Assembly (NCBI GenBank): GCA_003167255.1
Contig: PMTR01000194.1
Coordinates: 77,718 to 113,262 of the forward strand
Reading direction: 5' to 3'
Length of the DNA: 35,545 nucleotides
DNA from: Bryobacterales bacterium
GTDB lineage: Bacteria > Acidobacteriota > Terriglobia > Bryobacterales > Bryobacteraceae
Position numbers and translations under genes: made by a program. The notes below the pieces were generated by a model. It was not told the DNA's origin. It did not search any database and worked only from the letters and a program-made list of their open reading frames with translations. Positions within the stretch are counted from its first letter, which is position 1; every line of letters begins with the position of its first letter. This document shows positions 15,187-23,868 of this stretch, one piece after another.

Positions 15187-15954
15187 CTACTCCTTTTCCT
15201 TCGCCAGAATGCGGTCATCCAACCGCAGATCGAAAGTCTTGACTTCCGGCGACCGTTTGGCGATCTCCGGGTAATGCGCGAGAAAATTCTGATAGCGGCG
15301 CGCGTAATTAGTGTCACCGAGCATCAGCTCGACGGCGCGGTTTTCCACCTGCGCCACGATGCGGATGTCGTCGGGATCGGCGGCGTTGACTTCGGAAACG
15401 TCCCTGGTGAGATAGCCGAGCTCCTGTTCCACCTGCAGGAAGGCGCGCACGCAATCGAGGCGCTGCTCGGGGGTCTGCTCCTCGCGGATGCCGGCGAGTA
15501 CCGGAAACGTAAACTGCGCCTGGGCGGGCGGATTCAGCAGCACGCCGTGAGCGTCGATGAGCAGAACGGTGGCGTGCAGCAGGACGAAGGCCACGGGCTT
15601 GCGCTCCTGGATGCGGACGGCCAGACGGTCGGGCCAGACGCGGGAGACGGAAGCCTCTTCCACCCAATCGATGGCCAACAGGCGCCGGCGGCGTTCTTCG
15701 AGGGGCGCGGAGAAGATGCTGCGATCGAAATCGCCGGCGAAGATGCGGAGCACCTTGGAGCGCTGGGTGTACTGCAGGCCGCCGATGGTGAGCGAGCCGG
15801 CGTCATGGGATAGCGCAAAGCGTGGGTCGGTGACCACGAACTGGCGGACCTTCAGAGCGGCCATGGCGGTGGAAACGCCAACCACGCCGAGAGCGGCGAG
15901 CGAAAGCCAGAGGCGCCATCGGAAGCCGGCCGGTTTTTGGGTTGCGCGGGCCAT
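15187..15954 (-). CDS. ftsQ: Cell division protein FtsQ
   Basis: A 255-residue bitopic divisome protein that links cytoplasmic FtsA/FtsZ to periplasmic synthases. It has a basic cytoplasmic tail, one transmembrane helix (about 16-37), a POTRA-type domain (about 40-115, with 'VEEASVSRVWPDRLAVRIQERKP' at its end), then the FtsQ beta domain with 'LLIDAHGVLLNP' and 'ELGYL'. The start codon comes one base after the murC stop, and GGGAGG at the end of murC serves as ribosome binding site. In many bacteria murB and ddl sit between murC and ftsQ; here they do not. Confidence 0.93.
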   Translation of the reverse strand: MARATQKPAGFRWRLWLSLAALGVVGVSTAMAALKVRQFVVTDPRFALSHDAGSLTIGGLQYTQRSKVLRIFAGDFDRSIFSAPLEERRRRLLAIDWVEEASVSRVWPDRLAVRIQERKPVAFVLLHATVLLIDAHGVLLNPPAQAQFTFPVLAGIREEQTPEQRLDCVRAFLQVEQELGYLTRDVSEVNAADPDDIRIVAQVENRAVELMLGDTNYARRYQNFLAHYPEIAKRSPEVKTFDLRLDDRILAKEKE

Positions 15955-15955
15955 G

Positions 15956-17335
15956 TCAGTTTACCTCCCGGAGTTTGTCGAGGAGCTTTTCGCCGGCCTG
16001 CCAGACGTTGCCGGCGCCCAGAGTAAGGACGGCGTCGCCTTCCTGCGCCACGCCTAGCAGCGCCTCGACGCCGCGATCGATCGAGCCGGCGTATTCGACG
16101 GCGCGGTGGCCGAACTGGCGGATGCGATCGACCAGAGCTTCGGCGGTGACGCCTTCGATGGGCGTTTCCGAGGCCGCGTAAATATCCATCACGAAAACCG
16201 TATCGGCCTGGTTAAAAGCGCCCGCGAACTCGTCCATCAAGTGGAACGTGCGGGTGAAGCGATGCGGTTGGAAGAGGACATGGATGCGCCGGAAACCGCA
16301 CACGCGGGCGCCATCCAGGGTCGCACGAATTTCGGTGGGATGGTGGCCGTAGTCGTCGATGACGGTGATGCCGCGCTCGACACCGCGCACCTGAAAGCGG
16401 CGGTCGACGCCATTAAAGGTGGCCAGGGCTTCGCGGATGGTGCCGGGGGCGACTTCCAGTTCCATGGCGACGGCGATGGCTGCCATGGCGTTAAGCACGT
16501 TGTGGCGGCCCGGAATGCGCAGGTGGAAGCGGCCCAGGTCGGCGGCGCGATAGCGGAGGCGGAAATCGCTGGCAAACGGGTCGAGGGTCAATTCGGTGGC
16601 TTCCACGTCGGCCTGGGCGGTGGTTCCATAGGTGGTAGTGCGGCGCTTGATGTCGGGCAGAATGCTCTGCACGTTGGCGTCGTCCAGGCAGACGATCGCG
16701 GCGCCGTAAAACGGCACCTTGTTGACGAATTCGATAAAGGCCGCGCGGGTGGCTTCGATGGACGGATAGTGGTCGACGTGTTCGCGATCGATGTTGGTGA
16801 CCACCGCCAGGATGGGGGCGAGCTTCAGAAACGACCCGTCGCTTTCGTCGGATTCGGCCACCAGGAAATCGCTGCGGCCCACGCGGGCATTGGAGCCTCC
16901 CATGGTGCTCACACGGCCGCCGACCACTACGGTGGGATCGAGGCCCGCGTAGTTGAGGATGGTGGCGGCCATGGAAGTGGTGGTGGTCTTACCATGGCTG
17001 CCGGCGACGGCGATGCCGTATTTGAGGCGCATCAACTCGGCCAGCATTTCGCCGCGCGGGATGACCGGGATCTGGAGGCGGCGGGCCTCCTGCACTTCGG
17101 GGTTGGATTCGTCCACGGCGGAGCTGACCACGAGCGCACGCGCACCGGTGACGTTGGAAGGATCGTGTCCTTCGAAGATGCGCGCGCCCATGGCTTCCAG
17201 GCGCTGGGTGGCCGGCGAAAGCTTCACGTCGGACCCGCTGATCTGGTATCCGAGGTTGAGCAACACTTCGGCTATGCCGCTCATTCCGATTCCGCCGATC
17301 CCCGCGAAATGCAGATGCTGGGGACGAAAAAACAT
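15956..17335 (-). CDS. murC: UDP-N-acetylmuramate--L-alanine ligase MurC
   Basis: Cytoplasmic Mur ligase that adds L-alanine to UDP-MurNAc using ATP. 459 residues. N-terminal UDP-binding Rossmann region '[17 protein letters not shown]' (9-25), ATP loop 'GSHGKTTTT' (112-120), then '[10 protein letters not shown]' and '[11 protein letters not shown]', and a C-terminal '[10 protein letters not shown]'. These fit MurC rather than Mpl. The ATG at 17335 has AAGGA very close upstream (about 2 nt), an unusually short spacing, so initiation may be weak. The 56-nt gap to murG, after tight upstream packing, is notable. Confidence 0.97.
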   Translation of the reverse strand: MFFRPQHLHFAGIGGIGMSGIAEVLLNLGYQISGSDVKLSPATQRLEAMGARIFEGHDPSNVTGARALVVSSAVDESNPEVQEARRLQIPVIPRGEMLAELMRLKYGIAVAGSHGKTTTTSMAATILNYAGLDPTVVVGGRVSTMGGSNARVGRSDFLVAESDESDGSFLKLAPILAVVTNIDREHVDHYPSIEATRAAFIEFVNKVPFYGAAIVCLDDANVQSILPDIKRRTTTYGTTAQADVEATELTLDPFASDFRLRYRAADLGRFHLRIPGRHNVLNAMAAIAVAMELEVAPGTIREALATFNGVDRRFQVRGVERGITVIDDYGHHPTEIRATLDGARVCGFRRIHVLFQPHRFTRTFHLMDEFAGAFNQADTVFVMDIYAASETPIEGVTAEALVDRIRQFGHRAVEYAGSIDRGVEALLGVAQEGDAVLTLGAGNVWQAGEKLLDKLREVN

Positions 17336-17391
17336 TTCCTTAACGTATTGTTTCGGCTTGCGGGGCTGGTGTCAATTGAAATTGTGAGATT

Positions 17392-18483
17392 TCAGGCCCG
17401 GGCCACCTCCTCTAAAATGTCGGCGGCGCGCTGCGCGGAGCCCGGATGGGCGAACCCGCGGGCGGCGGCGGCCATGCCGTCCAGGACGCCGGGCGAGGCG
17501 TACAGCTCCGAAACAGCCGCGAACAGCCTCTCTCCATTCATGTCAGCGTCGCGCACCAGGCGGGCGGCGCCGCCGCGTTCCATGGCCTCCGCGTTGCGTG
17601 TCTGGTGATCGTCGGCGGCGAACGGAAACGGCACCAGGATGCTGGGACGGCCGGCCGCCGCCAGTTCCGAAACCGCGCCGGCACCCGAGCGGGACACCAC
17701 CAGATCCGCCTGCGCAAACGCCGCGGGCATATCGGCGATGAACGGCACGATTTCGCCTTCGAGGCCGCTTTGCGCAAAGGCGCTCTGCAAATCGGCGAGG
17801 CCGGAGGGACCGCTCTGATGCACCATGCGCACGCGGTACGCGCCGATACGGAAGAGCGGCCAGCTTTCGCGGGCGGCCCGGTTGAGCGTTCGCGAGCCCT
17901 GGCTGCCCCCGGTGATCAAGATGTTCAGGACGCCGCCGGCCGGCCTGGGCGGGATGCGGAAGAATTCTTCGCGGACGGGGAGGCCCGTAGTTTCGGTCTT
18001 GCCGGCAGGAAAATGGGTGGCCGTTTCGGGGAAGGAAATGAGCGCGCGCGCCACAAAGCGGCCGATGACGCGGTTGGTGAAACCGGGCATGGCATTGGGC
18101 TCCATCACCACCACCGGGACACCTCCCACCAGCGCCGCCATCACCGGAGGACCGGCCACGTAGCCGCCCATGCTGAAGACCGCGGCGGCCTGACGGACGA
18201 ATTTGCGGCAAGCGAACGTGGTGAAGGGCAACCGGAATAAAGTCGCTACCTTCTGCCGGAGCGATACTCGATTTAGGCCGCCGATGTCGATTCTCTTCAA
18301 CTCAAAGCCCTCGGCCGGAACCAGCCGGGCTTCCATACCGCAGTCGGTGCCGACGAAAAAGACCTCGTGACCGCGCCGGCGCAGTTCCTTGCCCACGGCC
18401 AGCGCCGGAATGACGTGGCCGCCGGTGCCGCCGCCCGCCATCAGGAAGGGGCGGTCGATCGATCGATCGGCACAGTGTTTCAT
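17392..18483 (-). CDS. murG: Undecaprenyl-diphospho-MurNAc-pentapeptide GlcNAc transferase MurG
   Basis: Membrane-associated glycosyltransferase that turns lipid I into lipid II by adding GlcNAc. 363 residues. Family motifs are 'MAGGGTGGHVIPALAV' (15-30), 'VFSMGGYVAGP', 'ILITGGSQGSRTLN' and the UDP-sugar site 'VSRSGAGAVSELAAAGRPSILVPFPFAADDHQ'-like region (split here as 'SRSGAGAVSEL' and 'LVPFPFAADDHQ'). The N-terminus has about 12 extra residues encoded over a GATC tandem repeat near 18448-18462, so a later start is possible, but no better ribosome binding site was seen. A 375-nt repeat-filled gap separates it from ftsW. Confidence 0.96.
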   Translation of the reverse strand: MKHCADRSIDRPFLMAGGGTGGHVIPALAVGKELRRRGHEVFFVGTDCGMEARLVPAEGFELKRIDIGGLNRVSLRQKVATLFRLPFTTFACRKFVRQAAAVFSMGGYVAGPPVMAALVGGVPVVVMEPNAMPGFTNRVIGRFVARALISFPETATHFPAGKTETTGLPVREEFFRIPPRPAGGVLNILITGGSQGSRTLNRAARESWPLFRIGAYRVRMVHQSGPSGLADLQSAFAQSGLEGEIVPFIADMPAAFAQADLVVSRSGAGAVSELAAAGRPSILVPFPFAADDHQTRNAEAMERGGAARLVRDADMNGERLFAAVSELYASPGVLDGMAAAARGFAHPGSAQRAADILEEVARA

Positions 18484-18498
18484 TAATAGACCTAAATC

Positions 18499-18521
18499 GC
18501 TCCCTCACGGTCGCGGCTCGG
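18499..18521. repeat. Partial copy of the 27-bp inverted-repeat arm
   Basis: Twenty-two of 23 bases match the left arm plus loop edge of the element at 11709-11774. Only one arm is present, with no matching right arm close by. It lies just upstream of the murG start. Confidence 0.75.
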
Positions 18522-18680
18522 AACGGACTGTTTATTCACCGCGGAGGCGCGGAGACGCGGAGGAAAAAGAAGCAAAGTCAAAACCTGAGAGCGCTGAGGA
18601 AGCGGAGCTTCCACCGCCGGACAGCCGGCGAGGGGCCGCCTATCGAGGCTCGCAAAATACAGTGGCGGAAAGTGCCGGCT

Positions 18681-18792
18681 TGTGGGGCAGGTTGGCAACC
18701 TGCGGCGGGTTGGTAACCCGCCTGCCGGCGTTTGCGAATGGCCGCCCAGCGCCGGTTGCCAACCGGCGCGCAGGATACCATCCTGCCCCACC
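18681..18792. repeat. Composite palindromic element in the ftsW-murG gap
   Basis: A 112-nt element bounded by TGGGGCAGG on the left and CCTGCCCCA on the right, so the ends are inverted repeats. Inside are smaller palindromes: GCAGGTTGGCAACCTGC, GGCGGGTTGGTAACCCGCC, and GCCGGTTGCCAACCGGC. The architecture, paired units in opposite orientation, resembles bacterial interspersed mosaic elements built from REP sequences. Confidence 0.75.
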
Positions 18793-18858
18793 AAGCCCGC
18801 CGGGTGTAACCGTGGCAGGAATTCAACCCGGTGGGTACTCACAGTCGCGGCTCCGATC

Positions 18859-20010
18859 TCACCCCGCATGTTCGCTCACATTCATGAGGATTCCCAGCAG
18901 CGCGAGGGTGCTCAACAGAGAGCTGCCTCCATAGCTGATCATGGGGAGCGGAATGCCTTTGGTAGGCATCATGCCCAAGACGACGCTGATATTGATCAAA
19001 CCTTGGACCACCACCACAACCGTCGCGCCGAGAGCCAGGTAGCGGCCAAAATCGTCGCGCATGCGCACGGTGGCGCGCAGGCCACGCCAGAAAATCACGC
19101 CGAAACCCATGAGCAGAGCAACGCAACCGACCAGGCCCAGCTCTTCGCCCACTACTCCATAAATGAAATCGGTGTGCGCTTCCGGAAGGTATCCCACCTT
19201 CTGGCGGCCATTCATCAAGCCGACGCCCGTCACGCCGCCGGCGCCCACGGCGATCTGCGATTGCTCCAACTGGTAGTTGGTGTCGCGCGCGGACAGCGAT
19301 TCTTCCAGCCTGGCCCGGATGTGGCCCTTGGGGTCGATGCGGTCGGTGAAGTGAAACTGGGGATCGAAGTATTTCACAACGCGGGCCAGCCGGTAGGGCG
19401 ACAGGGCGATGGAGAGCAGCACGCCGACCAATGCCACGGCGGCGGCGATCATGACGAAGCGCCACTCCAGACCGGCGACGAAGAAGACCACCGCGACAGC
19501 GGCGCCGAGCACCACGGCGGTTCCGAGATCGGGCACCACCACCAGCAGGATGACAAGGCCGACGGACAGAGCCGCGGGCAGCAGCGTGTTGCGCGGGTTA
19601 TTGATAGCGCGGGCACGCCACGTCACGAAGAATGCCAGGAAAATGACGAGCGCGGGTTTGGCCAGTTCGGAGGGCTGCACGCCGAAAGATTCGCCGGCCC
19701 GCAGCCAGCGGTGGCTCCTGGTATCGAGAACATAGACCGCGATCAACAGCATGATGGCGATGCCGATCGAGGTGAAGGCCACGGCGGGAGTCTGGAAGCG
19801 GCGGTAAGGAGTGCGTTTGAGGGCCATCATGACTACGACCGCCAGGGCCGCCCATTCGAGTTGGCGCAACACGAAATGCCAGCTCGATCCGGGCCGCGGG
19901 TCCATGGGGGACATGATGGAGGAGGCGCTGTAGAGGATCAGCAGCCCGAACGCCACCATCACCACCACGGTGATGAACAGTATCCAATCGGTTTTGAGTC
20001 TTTGACCCAT
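18859..20010 (-). CDS. ftsW: Septal peptidoglycan glycosyltransferase FtsW (SEDS)
   Basis: Polytopic SEDS-family protein that polymerises lipid II at the septum with its cognate class B PBP. 383 residues from ATG 20010, which lies one base after the murD stop; the frame extends into murD but that part is not FtsW. About ten hydrophobic segments. Conserved stretches are 'GVQPSELAKPALVIF', 'PDLGTAVVL' and the extracytoplasmic loop 'GAGGVTGVGLMNGRQKVGYL' with 'EAHTDFIYGVVGEELG'. It ends 'PLPMISYGGSS' and a final helix. GGAG at the murD end is the ribosome binding site. Position between murD and murG favours FtsW over RodA. Confidence 0.96.
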   Translation of the reverse strand: MGQRLKTDWILFITVVVMVAFGLLILYSASSIMSPMDPRPGSSWHFVLRQLEWAALAVVVMMALKRTPYRRFQTPAVAFTSIGIAIMLLIAVYVLDTRSHRWLRAGESFGVQPSELAKPALVIFLAFFVTWRARAINNPRNTLLPAALSVGLVILLVVVPDLGTAVVLGAAVAVVFFVAGLEWRFVMIAAAVALVGVLLSIALSPYRLARVVKYFDPQFHFTDRIDPKGHIRARLEESLSARDTNYQLEQSQIAVGAGGVTGVGLMNGRQKVGYLPEAHTDFIYGVVGEELGLVGCVALLMGFGVIFWRGLRATVRMRDDFGRYLALGATVVVVVQGLINISVVLGMMPTKGIPLPMISYGGSSLLSTLALLGILMNVSEHAG

Positions 20011-20011
20011 A

Positions 20012-21352
20012 TCAGTTTTTCTCCGGCAACTGCTGGACGATCTGTTTGAACGCGCGGCCGCGCTGTTCGTAGTTTTCAAACTGGTCGAAGCTGGCGCAGG
20101 CGGGCGCCAGCAGGACAGTGTCGCCGGCGTGGCCGTGGGCGTAGGCGTAGGCGACCGCCGCTTGGATGGTTTGGGAATCCACCAGCGGAACGGCGCCCTG
20201 CAACTGGGCGGCGATCTTCGGCGCAGCGGCGCCCACCAGCAGCGCGGCGTGCGCGCGGGCGGTCAGCGGTTGGCGTAGCGCGGCGTAATCGAGGCCCTTA
20301 TCTTTGCCGCCGAGGATCACCCAGAGGCCTCCCGGAAACGCGTCGATGGCTTTGAGCGTGGCGTCGACGCTGGTGGCCTTGGAATCGTTGTAGAAATCGA
20401 TGCCGCCGGCGGTGCGGACGAATTCGAGGCGGTGCTCGACGGCGTGGAACGTGCGGACGGCCGCGGCGATCGAGGCGCCGTCCACGCCGGCCCGCGCGGC
20501 GGCCACCGAAGCCGCCAGCACATTCTCGACGTTGTGCCGGCCGCGAATGGGGATCTCGCCGGCCGTCATCAGCAATTTGCCGTCGAGCACCAGCTTGTCC
20601 GAGCACAGGCCCGCGCCGGTAGAGACTTTGCCCTTGCCGCTGAACCACTCCACGTGCGCGGCGGTGCGCCCGGCGTACGCGGCGCACACCGGATCGCCGG
20701 CATTGAGGATGGCGTAGTCGCCGCGGGTCTGCGTTTCAAACAGCCGGCCCTTGGCGGCGGCGTAGTTCTCGAAAGTGTGATGGCGGTCCAGGTGATTCTG
20801 CGTGACGTTGAGGGCCACGCCGATGTGCGCGTGGAATTCGGAAATGGTCTCGAGCTGGAAGCTGGAAAGTTCGAGCACGTTCCACTGGCCGGGACGGGAG
20901 TTCTCGACCATGGCAGTGACCGGGGTGCCGATATTGCCGCCTACCTGTACGGGCACTCCGGCTTGCCGCAGGATGTGACCGATGAGGCTGGTAGTGGTGG
21001 TCTTGCCGTTGGAACCGGTGATGCCGATGGTCTGGCCCTCCAGGAACGGCGCGGCCAACTCGACTTCGCCGATGACGCGCACGCCGCGGCGGCGGGCTTC
21101 CACCAGCGGCGCGAGATCGGCGGGCACGTCGGGCGAGAGAACCATGAGGTCGCAGTCTTCGAAGACTTCGGCGGTTTGCTCCCGGAATGGAATGCCAAGC
21201 CGGGAAACCAGCTCATAGCCTCCGGGAAGCTGGTCGAGCGACTTGAGATCCGTGACGCGCACACGCGCGCCATGGCGCACCAGCAGCTCGGCGGATGCCA
21301 TCCCGGATTTCCTCAGCCCGACCACCAGCGCTTTTGTGCCGTTCCAATCCAT
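20012..21352 (-). CDS. murD: UDP-MurNAc-L-alanine--D-glutamate ligase MurD
   Basis: Cytoplasmic Mur ligase adding D-glutamate. 446 residues from ATG 21352; the open frame reaches back into mraY, but MurD begins 'WNGTKALVVGLRKSGMASA'. ATP loop 'GSNGKTTT' (113-120), then 'LELSSFQLET', 'NVTQNHLDRHHTFENYAAAK' with the carbamylated-lysine region, 'HRLEFV' and 'FYNDSKATSVDAT', all typical of MurD. It begins two bases after the mraY stop and its own stop lies one base before ftsW, so it is in a tightly coupled run. Confidence 0.97.
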   Translation of the reverse strand: MDWNGTKALVVGLRKSGMASAELLVRHGARVRVTDLKSLDQLPGGYELVSRLGIPFREQTAEVFEDCDLMVLSPDVPADLAPLVEARRRGVRVIGEVELAAPFLEGQTIGITGSNGKTTTTSLIGHILRQAGVPVQVGGNIGTPVTAMVENSRPGQWNVLELSSFQLETISEFHAHIGVALNVTQNHLDRHHTFENYAAAKGRLFETQTRGDYAILNAGDPVCAAYAGRTAAHVEWFSGKGKVSTGAGLCSDKLVLDGKLLMTAGEIPIRGRHNVENVLAASVAAARAGVDGASIAAAVRTFHAVEHRLEFVRTAGGIDFYNDSKATSVDATLKAIDAFPGGLWVILGGKDKGLDYAALRQPLTARAHAALLVGAAAPKIAAQLQGAVPLVDSQTIQAAVAYAYAHGHAGDTVLLAPACASFDQFENYEQRGRAFKQIVQQLPEKN

Positions 21353-21354
21353 GT

Positions 21355-22491
21355 CTATCTCAATTTCAACGTCGAGAGCGCGAGCAGGGCCAGCACCAGA
21401 CCGGCGATCCAGAAGCGCACAATGATTTTCGATTCGGTCCAGCCGATCTTCTCGAAGTGATGGTGCAGCGGCGCCATCCTGAAAATGCGCTTGCCGCCGC
21501 GCAATTTGTAACTGCCCACCTGGAGGATCACCGATAAGGCCTCCAGCACGAAGACGCCGCCGACGAACAACAGCAGAACTTCCTGCTTGATGAGCACGGC
21601 GACCACCGCCAGCGATCCGCCCAAACCGAGCGAGCCGACGTCTCCCATGAAGATCTCCGCGGGGTGCGCGTTGTACCAGAGAAAGCCCAGACTGGCTCCG
21701 GTCATGGAACCGCAAAAGATGGTGAGCTCAGAGGTGCGCGGGTTGCGCGCAAGCTGCAGGTATTCGGCGAGCTGCGCGTGGCCGCCGGCATAAGCGAGCA
21801 TGGTGAGCGCGCCGGCGGAGATGACCATCAGGCCGATGGCGAGGCCGTCGAGGCCATCGGTGAGGTTGACCGCGTTGGAGGTGAAGACCACCACCAGGCA
21901 AACGAAGATGCAGAACGGAGCGACGCCCAGGGCATACGTCCACGGGCTGTGCAGCAAGGGCTCGATGAGCAGAGTGGGCTGGTACTGCTTGAAAAACGGA
22001 ATGTTCATGGCGGTGGAGAAATCGCCATGGGCGCGCATCACCAGCAGCGCCACCGCCAGGGTGAAGGCCACCGAGAACTGGTAAATCAGCTTGCGCCTGG
22101 CGGTGAGGCCGAGGTTGCGGCGGTTGGTCACCTTGGCATAGTCGTCGAGGAAACCAATCCAGCCGAAGCCGACCAGCGCGGCGATGGCGATCCACACGTA
22201 GGGGTAGCGAAGATCGGCCCACAGCAGGGTGGGAATGACGATCGAGATGATGATGAGCACGCCGCCCATGGTGGGAGTGCCGGCCTTCTTATGATGCGAC
22301 TCGGGGCCCTCCGCGCGGATGTACTGGCCAATCTGAAATTCGCGCAGCTTGGCGATCAGCCACGGACCCAGCGCGATACACAGGAACAGAGCCGTAAGGC
22401 TGGCGAAGGCCGTGCGGAAGGTAGTGTAGCGGAAGACGCGGAGCGGGCTGGCGAATTTGTAAAGCTGTTCGTAGAGGAGGTAGTAGAGCAT
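21355..22491 (-). CDS. mraY: Phospho-MurNAc-pentapeptide translocase MraY
   Basis: Integral membrane enzyme that transfers phospho-MurNAc-pentapeptide to undecaprenyl phosphate, making lipid I. 378 residues with about ten transmembrane helices. Conserved sites: '[12 protein letters not shown]' (66-77), '[10 protein letters not shown]' with the catalytic Asp pair, '[13 protein letters not shown]' and '[12 protein letters not shown]', and the C-terminal 'APLHHHFE'. The ATG at 22491 is 6 nt after the murF stop. The order murF-mraY-murD is the standard one. Confidence 0.98.
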   Translation of the reverse strand: MLYYLLYEQLYKFASPLRVFRYTTFRTAFASLTALFLCIALGPWLIAKLREFQIGQYIRAEGPESHHKKAGTPTMGGVLIIISIVIPTLLWADLRYPYVWIAIAALVGFGWIGFLDDYAKVTNRRNLGLTARRKLIYQFSVAFTLAVALLVMRAHGDFSTAMNIPFFKQYQPTLLIEPLLHSPWTYALGVAPFCIFVCLVVVFTSNAVNLTDGLDGLAIGLMVISAGALTMLAYAGGHAQLAEYLQLARNPRTSELTIFCGSMTGASLGFLWYNAHPAEIFMGDVGSLGLGGSLAVVAVLIKQEVLLLFVGGVFVLEALSVILQVGSYKLRGGKRIFRMAPLHHHFEKIGWTESKIIVRFWIAGLVLALLALSTLKLR

Positions 22492-22497
22492 GGTGGA

Positions 22498-23865
22498 TTA
22501 GACCAGGAACCTTTCCAGGGCGCGCTCTACGTGCACGCCTCGCGAACCCTTGAACAGGACGGCGTCGCCGGGGCGGGCGGCCCGGCGCGCGAAGTCCCCG
22601 GCCTCGGCGGAGTCTTCGAAGAAAAGAGCGGAAGAAGGGGGAAGCCCGGCGGCCACGGCGGCTTCCGCCATGGCGCGGGCGTGGCCGCTCACCGCAATCA
22701 ACAAATCCACTCCATGCCCGGCCGCATATCGGCCCACGGCGCGATGCAGGCCGTCCGAAGCGTGGCCCAGTTCGAGCATTTCGCCGAGCACGGCGATGCG
22801 GTGCGCGGCGGGTGTTTCGCCGAGCACGTCGATCATCGACCGGGCGGCCTCGGGGTTCGAGTTATAGCAATCGTTCCAGATCACGATGCCGTTGTGCTCG
22901 ATTTTTTCACCGCGCATCTTGCCGATGGCGAAGGTGCGGACGGGCTCGCGCAAGCGCCCGGGCGCGATCCCAAATTCGCGCGCCACGGCGATGGCCGCCA
23001 GCAGGTTCATCACGGCGTGGCGGCCCACCAGTCCGGTTTCGTAGTCCACGCCGCAGGCGCGAAAGCGGGAGCCGGCGGGACTGAATTCGACGGCTTCGGC
23101 GCGCACGTCGGCGTTATCGGCAAAACCGAAGCTGACGGAGCGGCCGGGGTGGATTTCGCGGAAGCGCGCTACGCGGGCGTCGTCGGCGTTCAGCACGGCG
23201 ACGCCATCGGCCGGCAGGGCTTCGATGAGCTCGCGCTTGGCGGCGGCCACACCATCGATGGAATCGAAGAACTCGACGTGGGCGTAACCGGCGTTGGTCA
23301 CCACGCCGATCTGCGGCGCGGCCATGGCGGCCAGATCGCGAAGCTCGCCGGCGTGGTTCATTCCCATTTCGAGAACCGCGGCGCGGCAGCCGTCCGGGAG
23401 CCGGAGGATGGAGATCGGCACGCCCACGTGATTATTGAAATTACCCACCGTTCGTCCCACCAAAAACTCCGCTTCGAGCAGATGCGCGATAGCGTCCTTG
23501 GTTGTGGTCTTGCCCGCGCTGCCCGTTACCCCAATCACCGTCTGGCCCCATTGCCGCCGCGCCCAGGCGCCCAACTCCTGCAGGGCGCGCAACGTATCGC
23601 TCACCAGCAGGTCGTAGACTGGCGGGTTGGCAGGCGAAAGCGCCTGCCCCACGCTGGCAGGCCGGTCCACCACCACCGCGGACGCGCCCTTCTCCGCCGC
23701 CGCCGCCAGAAAGGCGTGGCCATCGTGGTTGGGGCCGCGAAGCGCAAAATACACATCGCCGGAGTTTTGTGTCCGGGTGTCCACGCTCCAGCCGGCGACG
23801 GGGATGTCCGGAGCGCGCCCGGCGGCCCGCATGGCGCGCGCAACCTCTTGTAAATTCAGGGTCAT
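22498..23865 (-). CDS. murF: UDP-MurNAc-tripeptide--D-Ala-D-Ala ligase MurF
   Basis: Cytoplasmic Mur ligase that adds the D-Ala-D-Ala dipeptide. 455 residues. N-terminal domain with 'VDTRTQNSGDVYFALRG' (28-44), ATP loop 'GVTGSAGKTTTK' (112-123), then 'NFNNHVGVP' and 'EMGMNHAGE', and 'WNDCYNSNPEAARS' in the C-terminal half. Oddity: residues ~72-82 ('VGQALSPANPP') are encoded by a 29-nt palindromic repeat (23624-23652) that matches an intergenic repeat at 8528-8556, so this surface segment appears to be an in-frame insertion near the end of the N-terminal domain. The rest of the protein looks intact. The start lies three bases after the murE stop. Confidence 0.97.
   Translation of the reverse strand: MTLNLQEVARAMRAAGRAPDIPVAGWSVDTRTQNSGDVYFALRGPNHDGHAFLAAAAEKGASAVVVDRPASVGQALSPANPPVYDLLVSDTLRALQELGAWARRQWGQTVIGVTGSAGKTTTKDAIAHLLEAEFLVGRTVGNFNNHVGVPISILRLPDGCRAAVLEMGMNHAGELRDLAAMAAPQIGVVTNAGYAHVEFFDSIDGVAAAKRELIEALPADGVAVLNADDARVARFREIHPGRSVSFGFADNADVRAEAVEFSPAGSRFRACGVDYETGLVGRHAVMNLLAAIAVAREFGIAPGRLREPVRTFAIGKMRGEKIEHNGIVIWNDCYNSNPEAARSMIDVLGETPAAHRIAVLGEMLELGHASDGLHRAVGRYAAGHGVDLLIAVSGHARAMAEAAVAAGLPPSSALFFEDSAEAGDFARRAARPGDAVLFKGSRGVHVERALERFLV
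23624..23652. repeat. GGCAGGCG palindromic repeat inside murF
   Basis: Stem GGCAGGCG (23629-23636) and CGCCTGCC (23641-23648) with loop AAAG, and the same flanks as the intergenic copy at 8528-8556. 28 of 29 bases are identical. It is read through in frame by murF on the minus strand. Confidence 0.85.
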
Positions 23866-23868
23866 GGT

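Larger units (their letters stand above)
18484..18858. other. Repeat-filled gap between ftsW and murG
   Basis: Most dcw genes upstream of this point overlap or are separated by a few bases, but here 375 bases intervene. The gap holds a partial arm of the 11709-11774 inverted repeat (18499-18521), a direct-repeat-like GCGGAGGCGCGGAGACGCGGAGG tract near 18540-18563 (23 bases, three GCGGAG units) and a composite palindrome (18681-18792). No gene is supported. A secondary promoter for murG-ftsZ could lie here, but no clear boxes were found. Confidence 0.65.

Noticed and set aside
18448-18462. GATC tandem repeat at the murG start as a methylation or phase-variation switch
   Set aside because: There are only three to four units, the repeat unit is 4 nt, and no second case supports it. 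A later start codon would place it outside the gene.
21664-23853. A 729-codon open frame on the plus strand across mraY and murF
   Set aside because: It is antisense to two certain genes, its translation is Gly/His/Ala/Val-rich without domains, and such frames are common opposite GC-rich genes. The same holds for the long plus-strand frames at 16106-17608 and 26655-28307.
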